From assembly GCF_030012985.1 (NCBI RefSeq), contig NZ_CP120233.1, positions 2,333,501 to 2,397,500 of the forward strand: a stretch of 64,000 nucleotides of DNA, in the 5' to 3' direction. Within the stretch, counting starts at the first letter, position 1. Each line of letters starts with the position of its first letter. Positions 16,830 to 24,027 of this stretch are shown piece after piece. The notes beneath the pieces are model-generated. The model saw nothing but the letters and a program-made list of their open reading frames with translations. It ran no database searches and was not told where the DNA came from. Source of the stretch: Microbulbifer sp. VAAF005 (GTDB taxonomy: Bacteria; Pseudomonadota; Gammaproteobacteria; Pseudomonadales; Cellvibrionaceae). The translations under genes were made by a program, and so were the position numbers.

Positions 16830-18077
16830 CTATACCAATTCCGCACTGTTTATCATTGCATGAAGCAACACATTACAACCTGCCTCCAGGTGATCTGGTT
16901 CAGCCGACTCCGCCTCATTGTGCGACAGCCCTCCTTTACAGGGCACAAAGATCATAGAGACAGGGGCAACTCGGGAGACGTATACAGAATCGTGCCCAGC
17001 ACCTGAGACCATCTTGCGATTGCTATACCCCAAGGTCTGCACAGCACTGCTAACCGAATCAATGCAATGCGTATCAAAGGCGACTGGAGGTGAGTACCAC
17101 TCTTCGCGGATATCTATTCTGGTACCCGTCTGTTCCTGCACTTTTTCAGCTGCTTTATACAAAGCTTCATGCAGGTGGTTTAGCCCTTCGGGCAAGGGGT
17201 GTCGTAGATCCAGTGCCAATACAACCTCTTCGGGAACAGTGTTGCGACTACCCGGCGCCGCCCTTAGATCCCCGCAAGTCATACGTGCATCTTCTGAATA
17301 CTCTCGAACTTCGCGATACAGGCGCTCACATAAAAGAGACATTGCCTGGACTGGGTCGCGGCGATCCTCCATCGGGGTGGGGCCAGCATGACAAGGCATC
17401 CCGTAAAAAGTTACGTCATACCAACGAATGCCCTGCACGCCGGTAACAACACCAATAACTTGATCCTGCTTCTCAAGAATTGGACCCTGCTCGATATGCG
17501 CTTCAAATGAAGCCTTAATAACCCTCGGCTGAGCGGGCTCACTACCTAGATAACCGATCCGCTCCAACTCTTCACCGATGGTGATACCCGATTTGTCCGC
17601 GCGGCTGTGCCCATACTCCAAGCTAAATTCGCCAGCCCAAACCCCAGAGCCTACCATTGCAGGAGAGAAGCGTGCCCCCTCCTCATTAGTCCATACAACC
17701 ACCTCTAGCGGGGCCTTGGTCCTGATGCCCTGATCTTCTACAGTGCGCAGAACTTCCAGGCCGGCAAGTACGCCATATACACCGTCAAATTTGCCACCCG
17801 TGGGTTGGGTATCCAAATGAGAACCAGTCACTACCGCAGGCAAGCTGTTATCTGCTCCCGGTCGACGGGCAAAAATGTTGCCCATCTGGTCCACTCTGAC
17901 CTCACAGCCTATATCTCGGCACCAGCGCACGAAAAGGTCGCGCCCTGCACGGTCTTCATCTGTCAGTGCTTGTCGATTGCATCCACCCGCTGGGGTCGCA
18001 CCTATCTCAGCAATTTCCATCAGGCTATTCCAAAGGCGAGAGCCATTGACACGTAGGTTTTGTGCAGGGTTTTCCAT
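16830..18077 (-). CDS. M20-family N-carbamoyl-amino-acid hydrolase / allantoate amidohydrolase
   Basis: 415 residues. Zinc-dependent M20/M28-type amidohydrolase of the HyuC/AllC group. The metal ligands are visible: 'GSHLDTQPTGGKFDGVYGVLAGLEVL' (His, Asp), 'TNEEGARFSPAMVGS' (Glu-Glu), 'EAHIEQGPIL' (His) and the C-terminal 'SGAGHDSVYVSRVAP' and 'SHNEAE' (His). This family hydrolyses N-carbamoyl amino acids, ureidoglycine or allantoate, releasing ammonia and carbon dioxide. First gene of a two-gene unit with the pentein enzyme, divergent from kynA with 129 bp between. The exact substrate is not determined by sequence. Confidence 0.9.
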   Translation of the reverse strand: MENPAQNLRVNGSRLWNSLMEIAEIGATPAGGCNRQALTDEDRAGRDLFVRWCRDIGCEVRVDQMGNIFARRPGADNSLPAVVTGSHLDTQPTGGKFDGVYGVLAGLEVLRTVEDQGIRTKAPLEVVVWTNEEGARFSPAMVGSGVWAGEFSLEYGHSRADKSGITIGEELERIGYLGSEPAQPRVIKASFEAHIEQGPILEKQDQVIGVVTGVQGIRWYDVTFYGMPCHAGPTPMEDRRDPVQAMSLLCERLYREVREYSEDARMTCGDLRAAPGSRNTVPEEVVLALDLRHPLPEGLNHLHEALYKAAEKVQEQTGTRIDIREEWYSPPVAFDTHCIDSVSSAVQTLGYSNRKMVSGAGHDSVYVSRVAPVSMIFVPCKGGLSHNEAESAEPDHLEAGCNVLLHAMINSAELV

Positions 18078-18206
18078 TCAAAGAGCTCCGGGCTTTATAA
18101 TGGGTCTAATATTAATCACTTTGCCGTAATTTTTGTTTTGATCCACACCGGCTAAAGAGAGCATTATTTTGTAACTGGTCAAAACACACTCAGGAAGCAG
18201 CTGACT

Positions 18207-18989
18207 ATGACAATAACTTATAGCTCTTACCTAAAAGTAGACGAGCTTTTGCAGTGCCAGAAACCTCTTTCCGATGGCCCCGAGCACGACGAACTACTTT
18301 TCATTACTATTCATCAAAGCTACGAGCTCTGGTTCAAGCAAATGTTGCATGAACTGGATTTCCTGGTGCGACTGTTCAATGCAGGGGATCGCAATCGCGC
18401 TTTGCATACGCTAAAGCGTGTCGACACGGTTTATCGTACATTGATTCAACAGGTCGATATCCTGGAAACCCTCACCCCACTGGAGTTTATGTCTTTCCGC
18501 GATCGGCTATCCACAGCTAGTGGTTTTCAGTCGTACCAATTTCGCGAGTTGGAATTTCTTTATGGAGCCAAGGACCCGAAAAAGCTGGAAAACTATACCC
18601 CTGGCTCAGAGCACTACCAGCGCTTGATGAAGCGTCTTGAGGCGCCGACCCTTTGGGATGCTTTCCTAAACTTTTTGGTTCACGAGGGGCATAAGGTACC
18701 TATTACTGAGCTTGAAAGGGATTTTAGCCAAGTTGCGGAGCCTTCTTCAGCCGTCCAGAAAATACTGATCGATATCTATCGAAATGATCCGCTGGTAAGT
18801 GAAATCTGTGAGGCTCTGGTAGACATCGATACTTCGTTACAACAGTGGCGTTACCGACATGTAAAAATGGTCGAGCGAACAATTGGCAGGAAAATGGGGA
18901 CTGGTGGCTCAAGCGGGGTAGGCTATTTACAGGGAACCCTATTTAGACCGGTTTTCCCCGACCTCTGGGCAATTCGTTCAGAATTCTGA
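18207..18989 (+). CDS. kynA: Tryptophan 2,3-dioxygenase
   Basis: 260 residues. Opens the indole ring of L-tryptophan with O2 to N-formylkynurenine, the first step of the kynurenine path, using haem. Family motifs are complete: 'HDELLFITIHQSYELWFKQMLHEL' (distal region), 'RDRLSTASGFQSYQFRELEF', the haem-ligating His in 'RYRHVKMVERTIG' and 'GTGGSSGVGYL'. The length matches bacterial TDO. No kynB or kynU is adjacent, so the pathway must be completed elsewhere or run only partly. ATG 18207 follows AGGAAGCAG. A terminator follows. Confidence 0.96.
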   Translation: MTITYSSYLKVDELLQCQKPLSDGPEHDELLFITIHQSYELWFKQMLHELDFLVRLFNAGDRNRALHTLKRVDTVYRTLIQQVDILETLTPLEFMSFRDRLSTASGFQSYQFRELEFLYGAKDPKKLENYTPGSEHYQRLMKRLEAPTLWDAFLNFLVHEGHKVPITELERDFSQVAEPSSAVQKILIDIYRNDPLVSEICEALVDIDTSLQQWRYRHVKMVERTIGRKMGTGGSSGVGYLQGTLFRPVFPDLWAIRSEF

Positions 18990-19060
18990 TATCGAATTTT
19001 ATTTGAGGGGCACTTAAGTACCCCAATTTATGACCAGTTCAAAATCATAATTCACAAACG

Positions 19061-19089
19061 AAAAAAGCCAGCAATATGCTGGCTTTTTA
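19061..19089. terminator. Bidirectional terminator between kynA and the ExbD-like gene
   Basis: Stem AAGCCAGC/GCTGGCTT with a 4-base loop (AATAT region), with A-run on one side and T-run on the other, between convergent genes. Confidence 0.9.
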
Positions 19090-19113
19090 AGCGCAGGTAA
19101 CTCACCGGGAAAT

Positions 19114-19539
19114 TTATTCCTCGTAAGGTACCAGGGAGACCTGAATACCCAGGCTCACTTCCTTCGCAGCATCCGCAATCTGTACGTAAGTATCCGCACT
19201 GGACTTGTTGTGCGCACGCACGATCACCATTGCCTGCGGGTTCTCCGCATACATTTGAGCGATACGGGCTCGTACCGCACGGCTGTCAATACGGCTGCCA
19301 TCCGCCGTGGTGATTTCATCATTTGCGCTGACCACCAACAGAATATTCTGCTTGGTAGGATCTGGGTCAGTCTGGGTAGTCTCATTCGGATCAGGCACAT
19401 TCACGTCCAGCGCCTTTTCTTTAACAAATGAAGCAGTCACGATAAAGAAGATCAGCATGATAAACACAACGTCCAACATGGGCGTCAGATCGATATCCGC
19501 CTTTTCTTCTTCTACGGCCTTTCCGCGTCGTCTACTCAT
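19114..19539 (-). CDS. ExbD/TolR-family biopolymer transport protein (orphan)
   Basis: 141 residues from ATG 19539. 'ADIDLTPMLDVVFIMLIFFIVTASFV' carries the conserved Asp of the single TM (about 20-42 of the mature numbering), followed by a periplasmic domain of about 95 residues. In ExbB-ExbD-TonB systems this subunit couples proton flow to TonB. Here no exbB or tonB is adjacent: downstream on the same strand is kynA's terminator and upstream is mgsA (185 bp away). The frame is open to 19560 but the later Met has the typical MSRRR start. Possible partners are the ExbB-like protein at 3786 or an operon elsewhere. Confidence 0.88.
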   Translation of the reverse strand: MSRRRGKAVEEEKADIDLTPMLDVVFIMLIFFIVTASFVKEKALDVNVPDPNETTQTDPDPTKQNILLVVSANDEITTADGSRIDSRAVRARIAQMYAENPQAMVIVRAHNKSSADTYVQIADAAKEVSLGIQVSLVPYEE

Positions 19540-19724
19540 AAAACACCGTGCAATTTTCAAATATCAGGGGTGCCGGATTGACCGGTCTAATCTGGTGGGC
19601 AAGATTGCCGCGATTTCGCAAGCATTGCAAGTGCGAGCGATAACACAGATAAATAAACCTTAAAAATCAATCAGTTACAGAATCAAACCAATTAAAAAGA
19701 TCAAATTTTAAGCAAAAATTCCGA

Positions 19725-20177
19725 CTAACGTCCTGCTAGATAGCTGTGATAGTCAGGCACCTCATGCTCGAAGGATTGGTCCATCAAAGGTGACTGTATC
19801 ACCATATCTGCACTACTCTGGTTACAAGCCACAGGGATATTCCATGCTGCGGCAATACGCAGTAGAGCCTTGACGTCCGGGTCATGGGGCATGGGTTCAA
19901 AGGGGTCCCAGAAGAAAATCAGCAAGTCCACCTGCCCCTCACTAATCCTCGCTCCGAGCTGCTGATCCCCTCCCAGGGGGCCGCTTAAGAGCTTTTCAAC
20001 ACTCAAACCCGTCGCATCCTCAATCTTTCCACCAGTAGTGCCCGTAGCCAATAACTGGTGTTGTTTGAGCAACTCGTGATGCCTGAGACACCACTGAATC
20101 ATGGCATCTTTACGGTTGTCATGGGCTACCAGAGCCACTCGCTTTGTCGCCGGCAGTGCCTTAGCAATAAATTCCAT
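19725..20177 (-). CDS. mgsA: Methylglyoxal synthase
   Basis: 150 residues. Converts dihydroxyacetone phosphate to methylglyoxal and phosphate, a bypass of lower glycolysis. The family signature is complete: 'VALVAHDNRKDAMIQW' (His/Asp), 'ATGTTGGKIEDATGL', 'SGPLGGDQQLGARISEGQVDLLIFFWDP' with the catalytic Asp, and 'PHDPDVKALLRIA'. The length equals that of E. coli MgsA. Start ATG 20177, the first Met in frame. Confidence 0.95.
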   Translation of the reverse strand: MEFIAKALPATKRVALVAHDNRKDAMIQWCLRHHELLKQHQLLATGTTGGKIEDATGLSVEKLLSGPLGGDQQLGARISEGQVDLLIFFWDPFEPMPHDPDVKALLRIAAAWNIPVACNQSSADMVIQSPLMDQSFEHEVPDYHSYLAGR

Positions 20178-20403
20178 TAGAACCTCAATATCAAGAGTCT
20201 CTTCTATAGTATCTCAAATAAGCATCTATAGATTTTATTTTCCCGTAGGTTTAGTCCCAGTTATCGCAACCTAACTTCCTTAAATAGACCTCCCAAATTA
20301 CTACAAGACGATTCATTAGGTTCACAGAAATACTGTGGATTAATTCAGAGACCGCTTTATTCATTATTATCTAGAGTAAGATCCCCCTGAACGCCCCCCT
20401 CGC

Positions 20404-20409
20404 TATAAT
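20404..20409 (+). promoter_or_regulatory. Putative -10 box upstream of the hypothetical gene at 20447
   Basis: TATAAT, perfect to consensus, about 32 bases before the AAGGAG Shine-Dalgarno and 38 before the ATG. No good -35 box is visible. Confidence 0.5.
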
Positions 20410-20446
20410 GCAGCAGCAAGAAACCGGACCTTTATAAGGAGTAAGT

Positions 20447-20851
20447 ATGAGCGTAGGAGCCTGGGAGCCACAGGTAAGTGGCCCACAGAATGAAACTAGT
20501 GAAGAATTCAACAGGGAGCAGTTGCTCAGACTTATCGAAATTGCAGAGTCAGATAAACCTTTTACAGAATCAGTAGGGGCGTTTGAAAAAGTACCCTCCA
20601 CACTTATTCGCCTTCCCTTCCAACACTGGATCGAAGAGAGCGAACATTGGAACAGTGCCCAGCTGTGGCAACTGATTCGCTTCTTTACCTTGGCAGAAAT
20701 GAATCTGCCAGGCTGGGACGCCGGCGCTGAGTCTGCAGTAATTCCCCTCGCCAAAGTACTCAAGCAACGCTCGACGCCATTAACAAAAGAACAACTGTTA
20801 TGGATTCGCCAGAATTCCAACAATCGTTATTTGCCCTACGGGCCACTATAA
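20447..20851 (+). CDS. Conserved-looking hypothetical protein
   Basis: 134 residues. No signal peptide or TM; probably cytoplasmic and helical, with Trp-rich segments ('FQHWIEESEHWNSAQLWQLIRFF', 'AEMNLPGWDAGAES', 'LLWIRQNSNNRYLPYGPL'). A good Shine-Dalgarno (AAGGAG, 7 bases before ATG) and a -10 box upstream support a real gene. I do not recognise the family; similar short proteins of unknown function occur in marine gammaproteobacteria. It stands alone: mgsA is divergent upstream and a 1.2 kb gap follows. Confidence 0.78.
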   Translation: MSVGAWEPQVSGPQNETSEEFNREQLLRLIEIAESDKPFTESVGAFEKVPSTLIRLPFQHWIEESEHWNSAQLWQLIRFFTLAEMNLPGWDAGAESAVIPLAKVLKQRSTPLTKEQLLWIRQNSNNRYLPYGPL

Positions 20852-20876
20852 AGCTACACGATTGACTCCATATCAC

Positions 20877-20905
20877 CCCAGTGACAGAGATATTCTGTTA
20901 CTGGG
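20877..20905 (+). terminator. Hairpin downstream of the hypothetical gene
   Basis: Stem of 12 bp with one G-T pair (20877-20888 with 20894-20905), starting 26 bp after the stop. It is followed by C/T-rich sequence, not a U-tract. Confidence 0.5.
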
Positions 20906-22035
20906 TCAGTCCTCTCCCCCTCTCCCATTGCAAAACTCATAAGGTTGCCTTTGGTAAGAGCAGCCACTCCAAAGCAGAAGCATTGCCCATAAAAATATCA
21001 TTAAGATTGTTGATCAACGTACGGATAATCAGGACTGCATTCAAATAGCTTCTGGTATTACTTGCCTCTGAATAACTGCCCTCTACTCCTTTTATGACTA
21101 GCAGGGATGTCACGTGATAGCAAAACAAATGACTGGAGACCAAGCGCTCGCTTTCTCGGTAATTAAAAAGACCTCGACTGAAGAGCACAAACTAATACAG
21201 TTCCGTCCCATTATATACATGGTTATAACTAGATTTATCACTGGTTTACTTTCCGCCATGTAAAAGTAAACCTCGCAGCAGTAATGGCAGATCCCGGCAG
21301 CCAAGCCCCCAAATACCCCAACCGGTTGGTACTTATATACGGGGCACTAGATCCCGTACATGAGTGTGAGTTCTCCCCCAGTTTTTAATTCCTTACTAAA
21401 TACCAGGGTACGGCAATAGGACTCAAGCTGTCTCTGACAGCTTGACACTTGCCAACTTTCCGCAATTTGAATATCACACTTCAATACGCAAGGTTACACA
21501 ACCAGCTATGGAAGTTGCCTGCTATTTGTCGCAGGCTAAAGCTCGCAGTTAAGTTTTGTTAATCCGGCTCTCTGTTAATTGATGAACAGAAACTATCTGC
21601 CACTATCAAAATCCAACTATAAAAGCCAAAACAACTAAACCAACAGGTTCATAAAGCTTACAAAATTACTCAACTATTTAACGCCACAGATACTGACTTG
21701 ATACAAGGAATATTGAAGTTAAAGAATCACCAGTAATGAGTGCTTTCAAGTTCCCAAAAAGATCAAAAACACAGTTCAAACGGCCCCCATTTGAAAAATA
21801 TGTAAAAAAAAGCCATTTTTTTTACATTAAATAGAAAAAAACCATCTAAAGGACTTGCAATTAGGTATACAAATAAGCTGCAATTAGCGCCGCTAGCTTG
21901 GGGGGACTCACTATCAATTGTTTTCTGCCGAAAACATGCATCTTGGACGGTGCCTAATTCCGTTAAAGATGGCTGAGAATAATTGATAGGAATGCCCCCA
22001 CTTACTAAAACAATTCATTTTGCAGGGATATTTAA
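20906..22035. other. 1.1 kb spacer without a convincing gene
   Basis: No ORF here has a Shine-Dalgarno site, family motifs or coding-like composition; the two minus-strand ORFs under 85 codons are unconvincing. The right half (21560-22030) is AT-rich and holds the perfect inverted repeat listed separately. The promoter of the AlgP-like gene must lie in this stretch. Confidence 0.5.
21800..21827. repeat. Perfect 12 bp AT-rich inverted repeat
   Basis: ATGTAAAAAAAA (21800-21811) and its exact complement TTTTTTTTACAT (21816-21827), separated by GCCA. It lies about 210 bp before the AlgP-like gene. It could be an operator, a weak terminator, or a binding site for AT-hook or H-NS-like proteins. 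Confidence 0.65.
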
Positions 22036-22953
22036 ATGGCTACTAAAAAAGCTGCTCAAGTCGCTACCAGCGACGTCGCAAAAATGGAAGCGGAGCTACG
22101 CTCCCTTACCGCTAAACTGGAAACTGCCCGCCTTAAGCAGGAAAAAGACCTGACTGTCAAAGCCGAGAAATTGGCAAACAGTGCCAAGAAGGCTGCCGCT
22201 AAAGCAAAAACTACTCAAGATAAAGTAGCGACTGTTAGAGCTAAGAAAAAGACTGCTGCTCAACAGCAACAGCTGAAAAAAGCGCGTGAAGCCGCCGCTG
22301 CAGCTAAAACTGCCGCAACTGAAGCCAAAACTGCCGCAACTGAAGCCAAAGATGCATTGGCTGAAATCAAAGCCGCCAACAAGCTGGCTTCTCAGGTAGC
22401 TAAGATCGTCGCTAAAGAAGAAGCTGCTATAGCTAAGAAACTGGCTGCTGCTGAAAAGAAGAAAGCCGCTGCCGAAGCGAAGAAAACTGCTGCTGCCGCT
22501 AAAAAAGCCGCTGCTGCTGACAAGAAGAAAGCCACCGCAGCTAAGAAAAAGCCCGGCCGCCCAGCTAAAGCTGAAGAAGCCAAGAAAAAGCCTGGTCGTC
22601 CCGCTAAGACTGAAGAAGCCAAGAAAAAGCCCGGCCGTCCCAAAAAAGACGCCACTGAAGCCAAAAAGAAGCCCGGTCGCCCAGCAAAAGCTGAAGCCGC
22701 TAAGAAAAAGCCAGGCCGTCCCAAAAAATCAGAGACCGCAGCCGCTGCAGCAACTGATGCTGCTCCTGTAAAACGCGGTCGTGGCCGCCCACCTAAGGCA
22801 GAATCCGCACAAAAGAAGCCCGGTCGCCCAGCAAAAGCGGAAGCCGCTAAGAAAAAGCCAGGGCGCCCCAAAAAAGCAGAAACCACAGCCGCAGCAGCAA
22901 CTGAAGCTGCTCCTGTAAAGCGCGGTCGCGGTCGTCCGCCCAAGGCTAAGTAA
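22036..22953 (+). CDS. AlgP/histone-H1-like KPGRP-repeat DNA-binding protein
   Basis: 305 residues. The N-terminal 140 residues are Lys/Ala-rich and helical. From about residue 175 there are seven KPGRP blocks and two KRGRGRPPK blocks, all resembling AT hooks or the tandem repeats of Pseudomonas AlgP and histone H1 tails. The composition is almost entirely Lys, Ala, Pro, Glu, Gly and Arg. It is probably a nucleoid-associated protein; AlgP was reported as a regulator of alginate genes, but that role should not be assumed here. Two copies of a 150 bp unit near the 3' end (see repeats) suggest repeat-number change by recombination. The antisense frame is open only because of this low complexity. 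Confidence 0.85.
   Translation: MATKKAAQVATSDVAKMEAELRSLTAKLETARLKQEKDLTVKAEKLANSAKKAAAKAKTTQDKVATVRAKKKTAAQQQQLKKAREAAAAAKTAATEAKTAATEAKDALAEIKAANKLASQVAKIVAKEEAAIAKKLAAAEKKKAAAEAKKTAAAAKKAAAADKKKATAAKKKPGRPAKAEEAKKKPGRPAKTEEAKKKPGRPKKDATEAKKKPGRPAKAEAAKKKPGRPKKSETAAAAATDAAPVKRGRGRPPKAESAQKKPGRPAKAEAAKKKPGRPKKAETTAAAATEAAPVKRGRGRPPKAK
22665..22953 (+). repeat. Tandem 150 bp direct repeat inside the AlgP-like gene
   Basis: Bases 22681-22800 and 22831-22950 align at a 150 bp offset with a few substitutions, each encoding a KPGRP block, a Thr/Ala-rich linker and a RGRGRPPK block. Confidence 0.75.
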
Positions 22954-22987
22954 GCCAGCGCTAAAGCAAAACTGATTTATTCAGTTA

Positions 22988-23018
22988 GTTTAAACCCTGG
23001 CTTCGCCAGGGTTTAAAC
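22988..23018. terminator. Convergent terminator after the AlgP-like gene
   Basis: A perfect 13 bp stem (GTTTAAACCCTGG and its complement) with a 5-base loop. It lies between the convergent AlgP-like and glycerate kinase genes; the A/T-rich stem base gives a partial U-tract on both strands. Confidence 0.8.
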
Positions 23019-23023
23019 AGATC

Positions 23024-23944
23024 TTACTGCATCCACAAGCCCTTCACCTGATGGTCCTCCCTCAACTCAATAATACAATCTGCCCAGCCCGGCATATCCT
23101 CTAGTAAGCTCCGCGTCACTCTTTCGTAGTGTTGTACAAACTGAACAATTTGTTGATCTGTCATCCCCATTCCGGAGCGAACCCTGAGTTTATGTTCCTG
23201 TAACTTACGCCATTCAACAATACATTCCATACTCGGCGCTTTGAGCATCACCCATACATCGATAAGCGAAAAAAGATCTCGATAAGGATCTTCCAACTGT
23301 TGATTAACATAGTTTCGCCATTCGCCAGTACTATCTTCCCTGCACTCCAGTTCATTGAGCGCTCCTTCATGCTCTTCTGAAGGCTTGGCCCCTAGGCACC
23401 ATCCTTCGAAGATAACAACATCAACTTGCCCCCTGAATATGGGCCACAAGTGCTTAGGGACCCGATCATCACGTCCTTTATCAAACCTAGGTAATGCGAT
23501 AGCAGAATCACTACAGGCCGCACATAGGGCCTTGAGCGTGCTGATTCCCAAGCCGATATCATGGGTTCCCGGCACACCACGAGTTTCGAGTAAAGGGTGT
23601 ACCTGTGTAGCCAGCTTGCGGCGCTGTTCCAGAGTTAAATAGATATCATCCAGAGACAAAACACAGCAGCGATAGCCCATCGCCTGGTAAATACATTGCC
23701 ACACATCTGCCAGGGTCGACTTGCCGGTACCCTGCCCCCCGCTAACCCCAATTATTAATGGATTACTGCGCTTATGGCGAGTCAGTACCCAAACTCCGAG
23801 GGGAAGAAAAAGTTGTTCGAGTACCTGGAGGAAATCGCATGGTAATTGATGCTCACGCAACAGCTCCTTAAACGGCCCCGATAAACTCTCCTTAAGCTGT
23901 CCACTACGCTCTAAAACTTCATTCGGCCATTTATCCTTATTCAT
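23024..23944 (-). CDS. D-glycerate 3-kinase, plant type (GLYK family)
   Basis: 306 residues from ATG 23944 (frame open to 23995; the GGGGA site before the later Met fixes the start). Phosphorylates D-glycerate to 3-phosphoglycerate with ATP. Walker A 'GVSGGQGTGKST' and the downstream 'VLSLDDIYLT', 'LLETRGVPGTHDIGLG' and 'VIFEGWCLGAKP' are characteristic of the P-loop GLYK family that is shared with plant photorespiration and found in proteobacteria and cyanobacteria. It ends close to the convergent terminator and is preceded by the terminator of the RND operon, so it is probably transcribed on its own. Confidence 0.88.
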   Translation of the reverse strand: MNKDKWPNEVLERSGQLKESLSGPFKELLREHQLPCDFLQVLEQLFLPLGVWVLTRHKRSNPLIIGVSGGQGTGKSTLADVWQCIYQAMGYRCCVLSLDDIYLTLEQRRKLATQVHPLLETRGVPGTHDIGLGISTLKALCAACSDSAIALPRFDKGRDDRVPKHLWPIFRGQVDVVIFEGWCLGAKPSEEHEGALNELECREDSTGEWRNYVNQQLEDPYRDLFSLIDVWVMLKAPSMECIVEWRKLQEHKLRVRSGMGMTDQQIVQFVQHYERVTRSLLEDMPGWADCIIELREDHQVKGLWMQ

Positions 23945-23953
23945 AAATTCCCC

Positions 23954-23982
23954 GCTATAAAAACGGGGGCCTAAGCCCCCGA
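23954..23982 (-). terminator. Intrinsic terminator after the RND operon
   Basis: On the minus strand, stem CGGGGGC/GCCCCCG with a 4-base loop is followed by TTTTT. It lies 46 bp beyond the RND stop codon and just before the glycerate kinase start. Confidence 0.85.
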
Positions 23983-24027
23983 ATTTTGTGATCACTAATT
24001 ATGATTACAGTACTTATATAACCGTCA

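Noticed and set aside
20937..21188. 83-codon minus-strand ORF in the long spacer
   Set aside because: No Shine-Dalgarno, irregular composition, no recognisable motif.
22392..22943. 183-codon minus-strand ORF under the AlgP-like gene
   Set aside because: Its Phe/Ala/Gly-rich low-complexity sequence is the mirror of KPGRP repeats; no start site.
22665..22953. CRISPR-like regular repeats
   Set aside because: The repeats are in frame within a coding gene with no unique spacers between.
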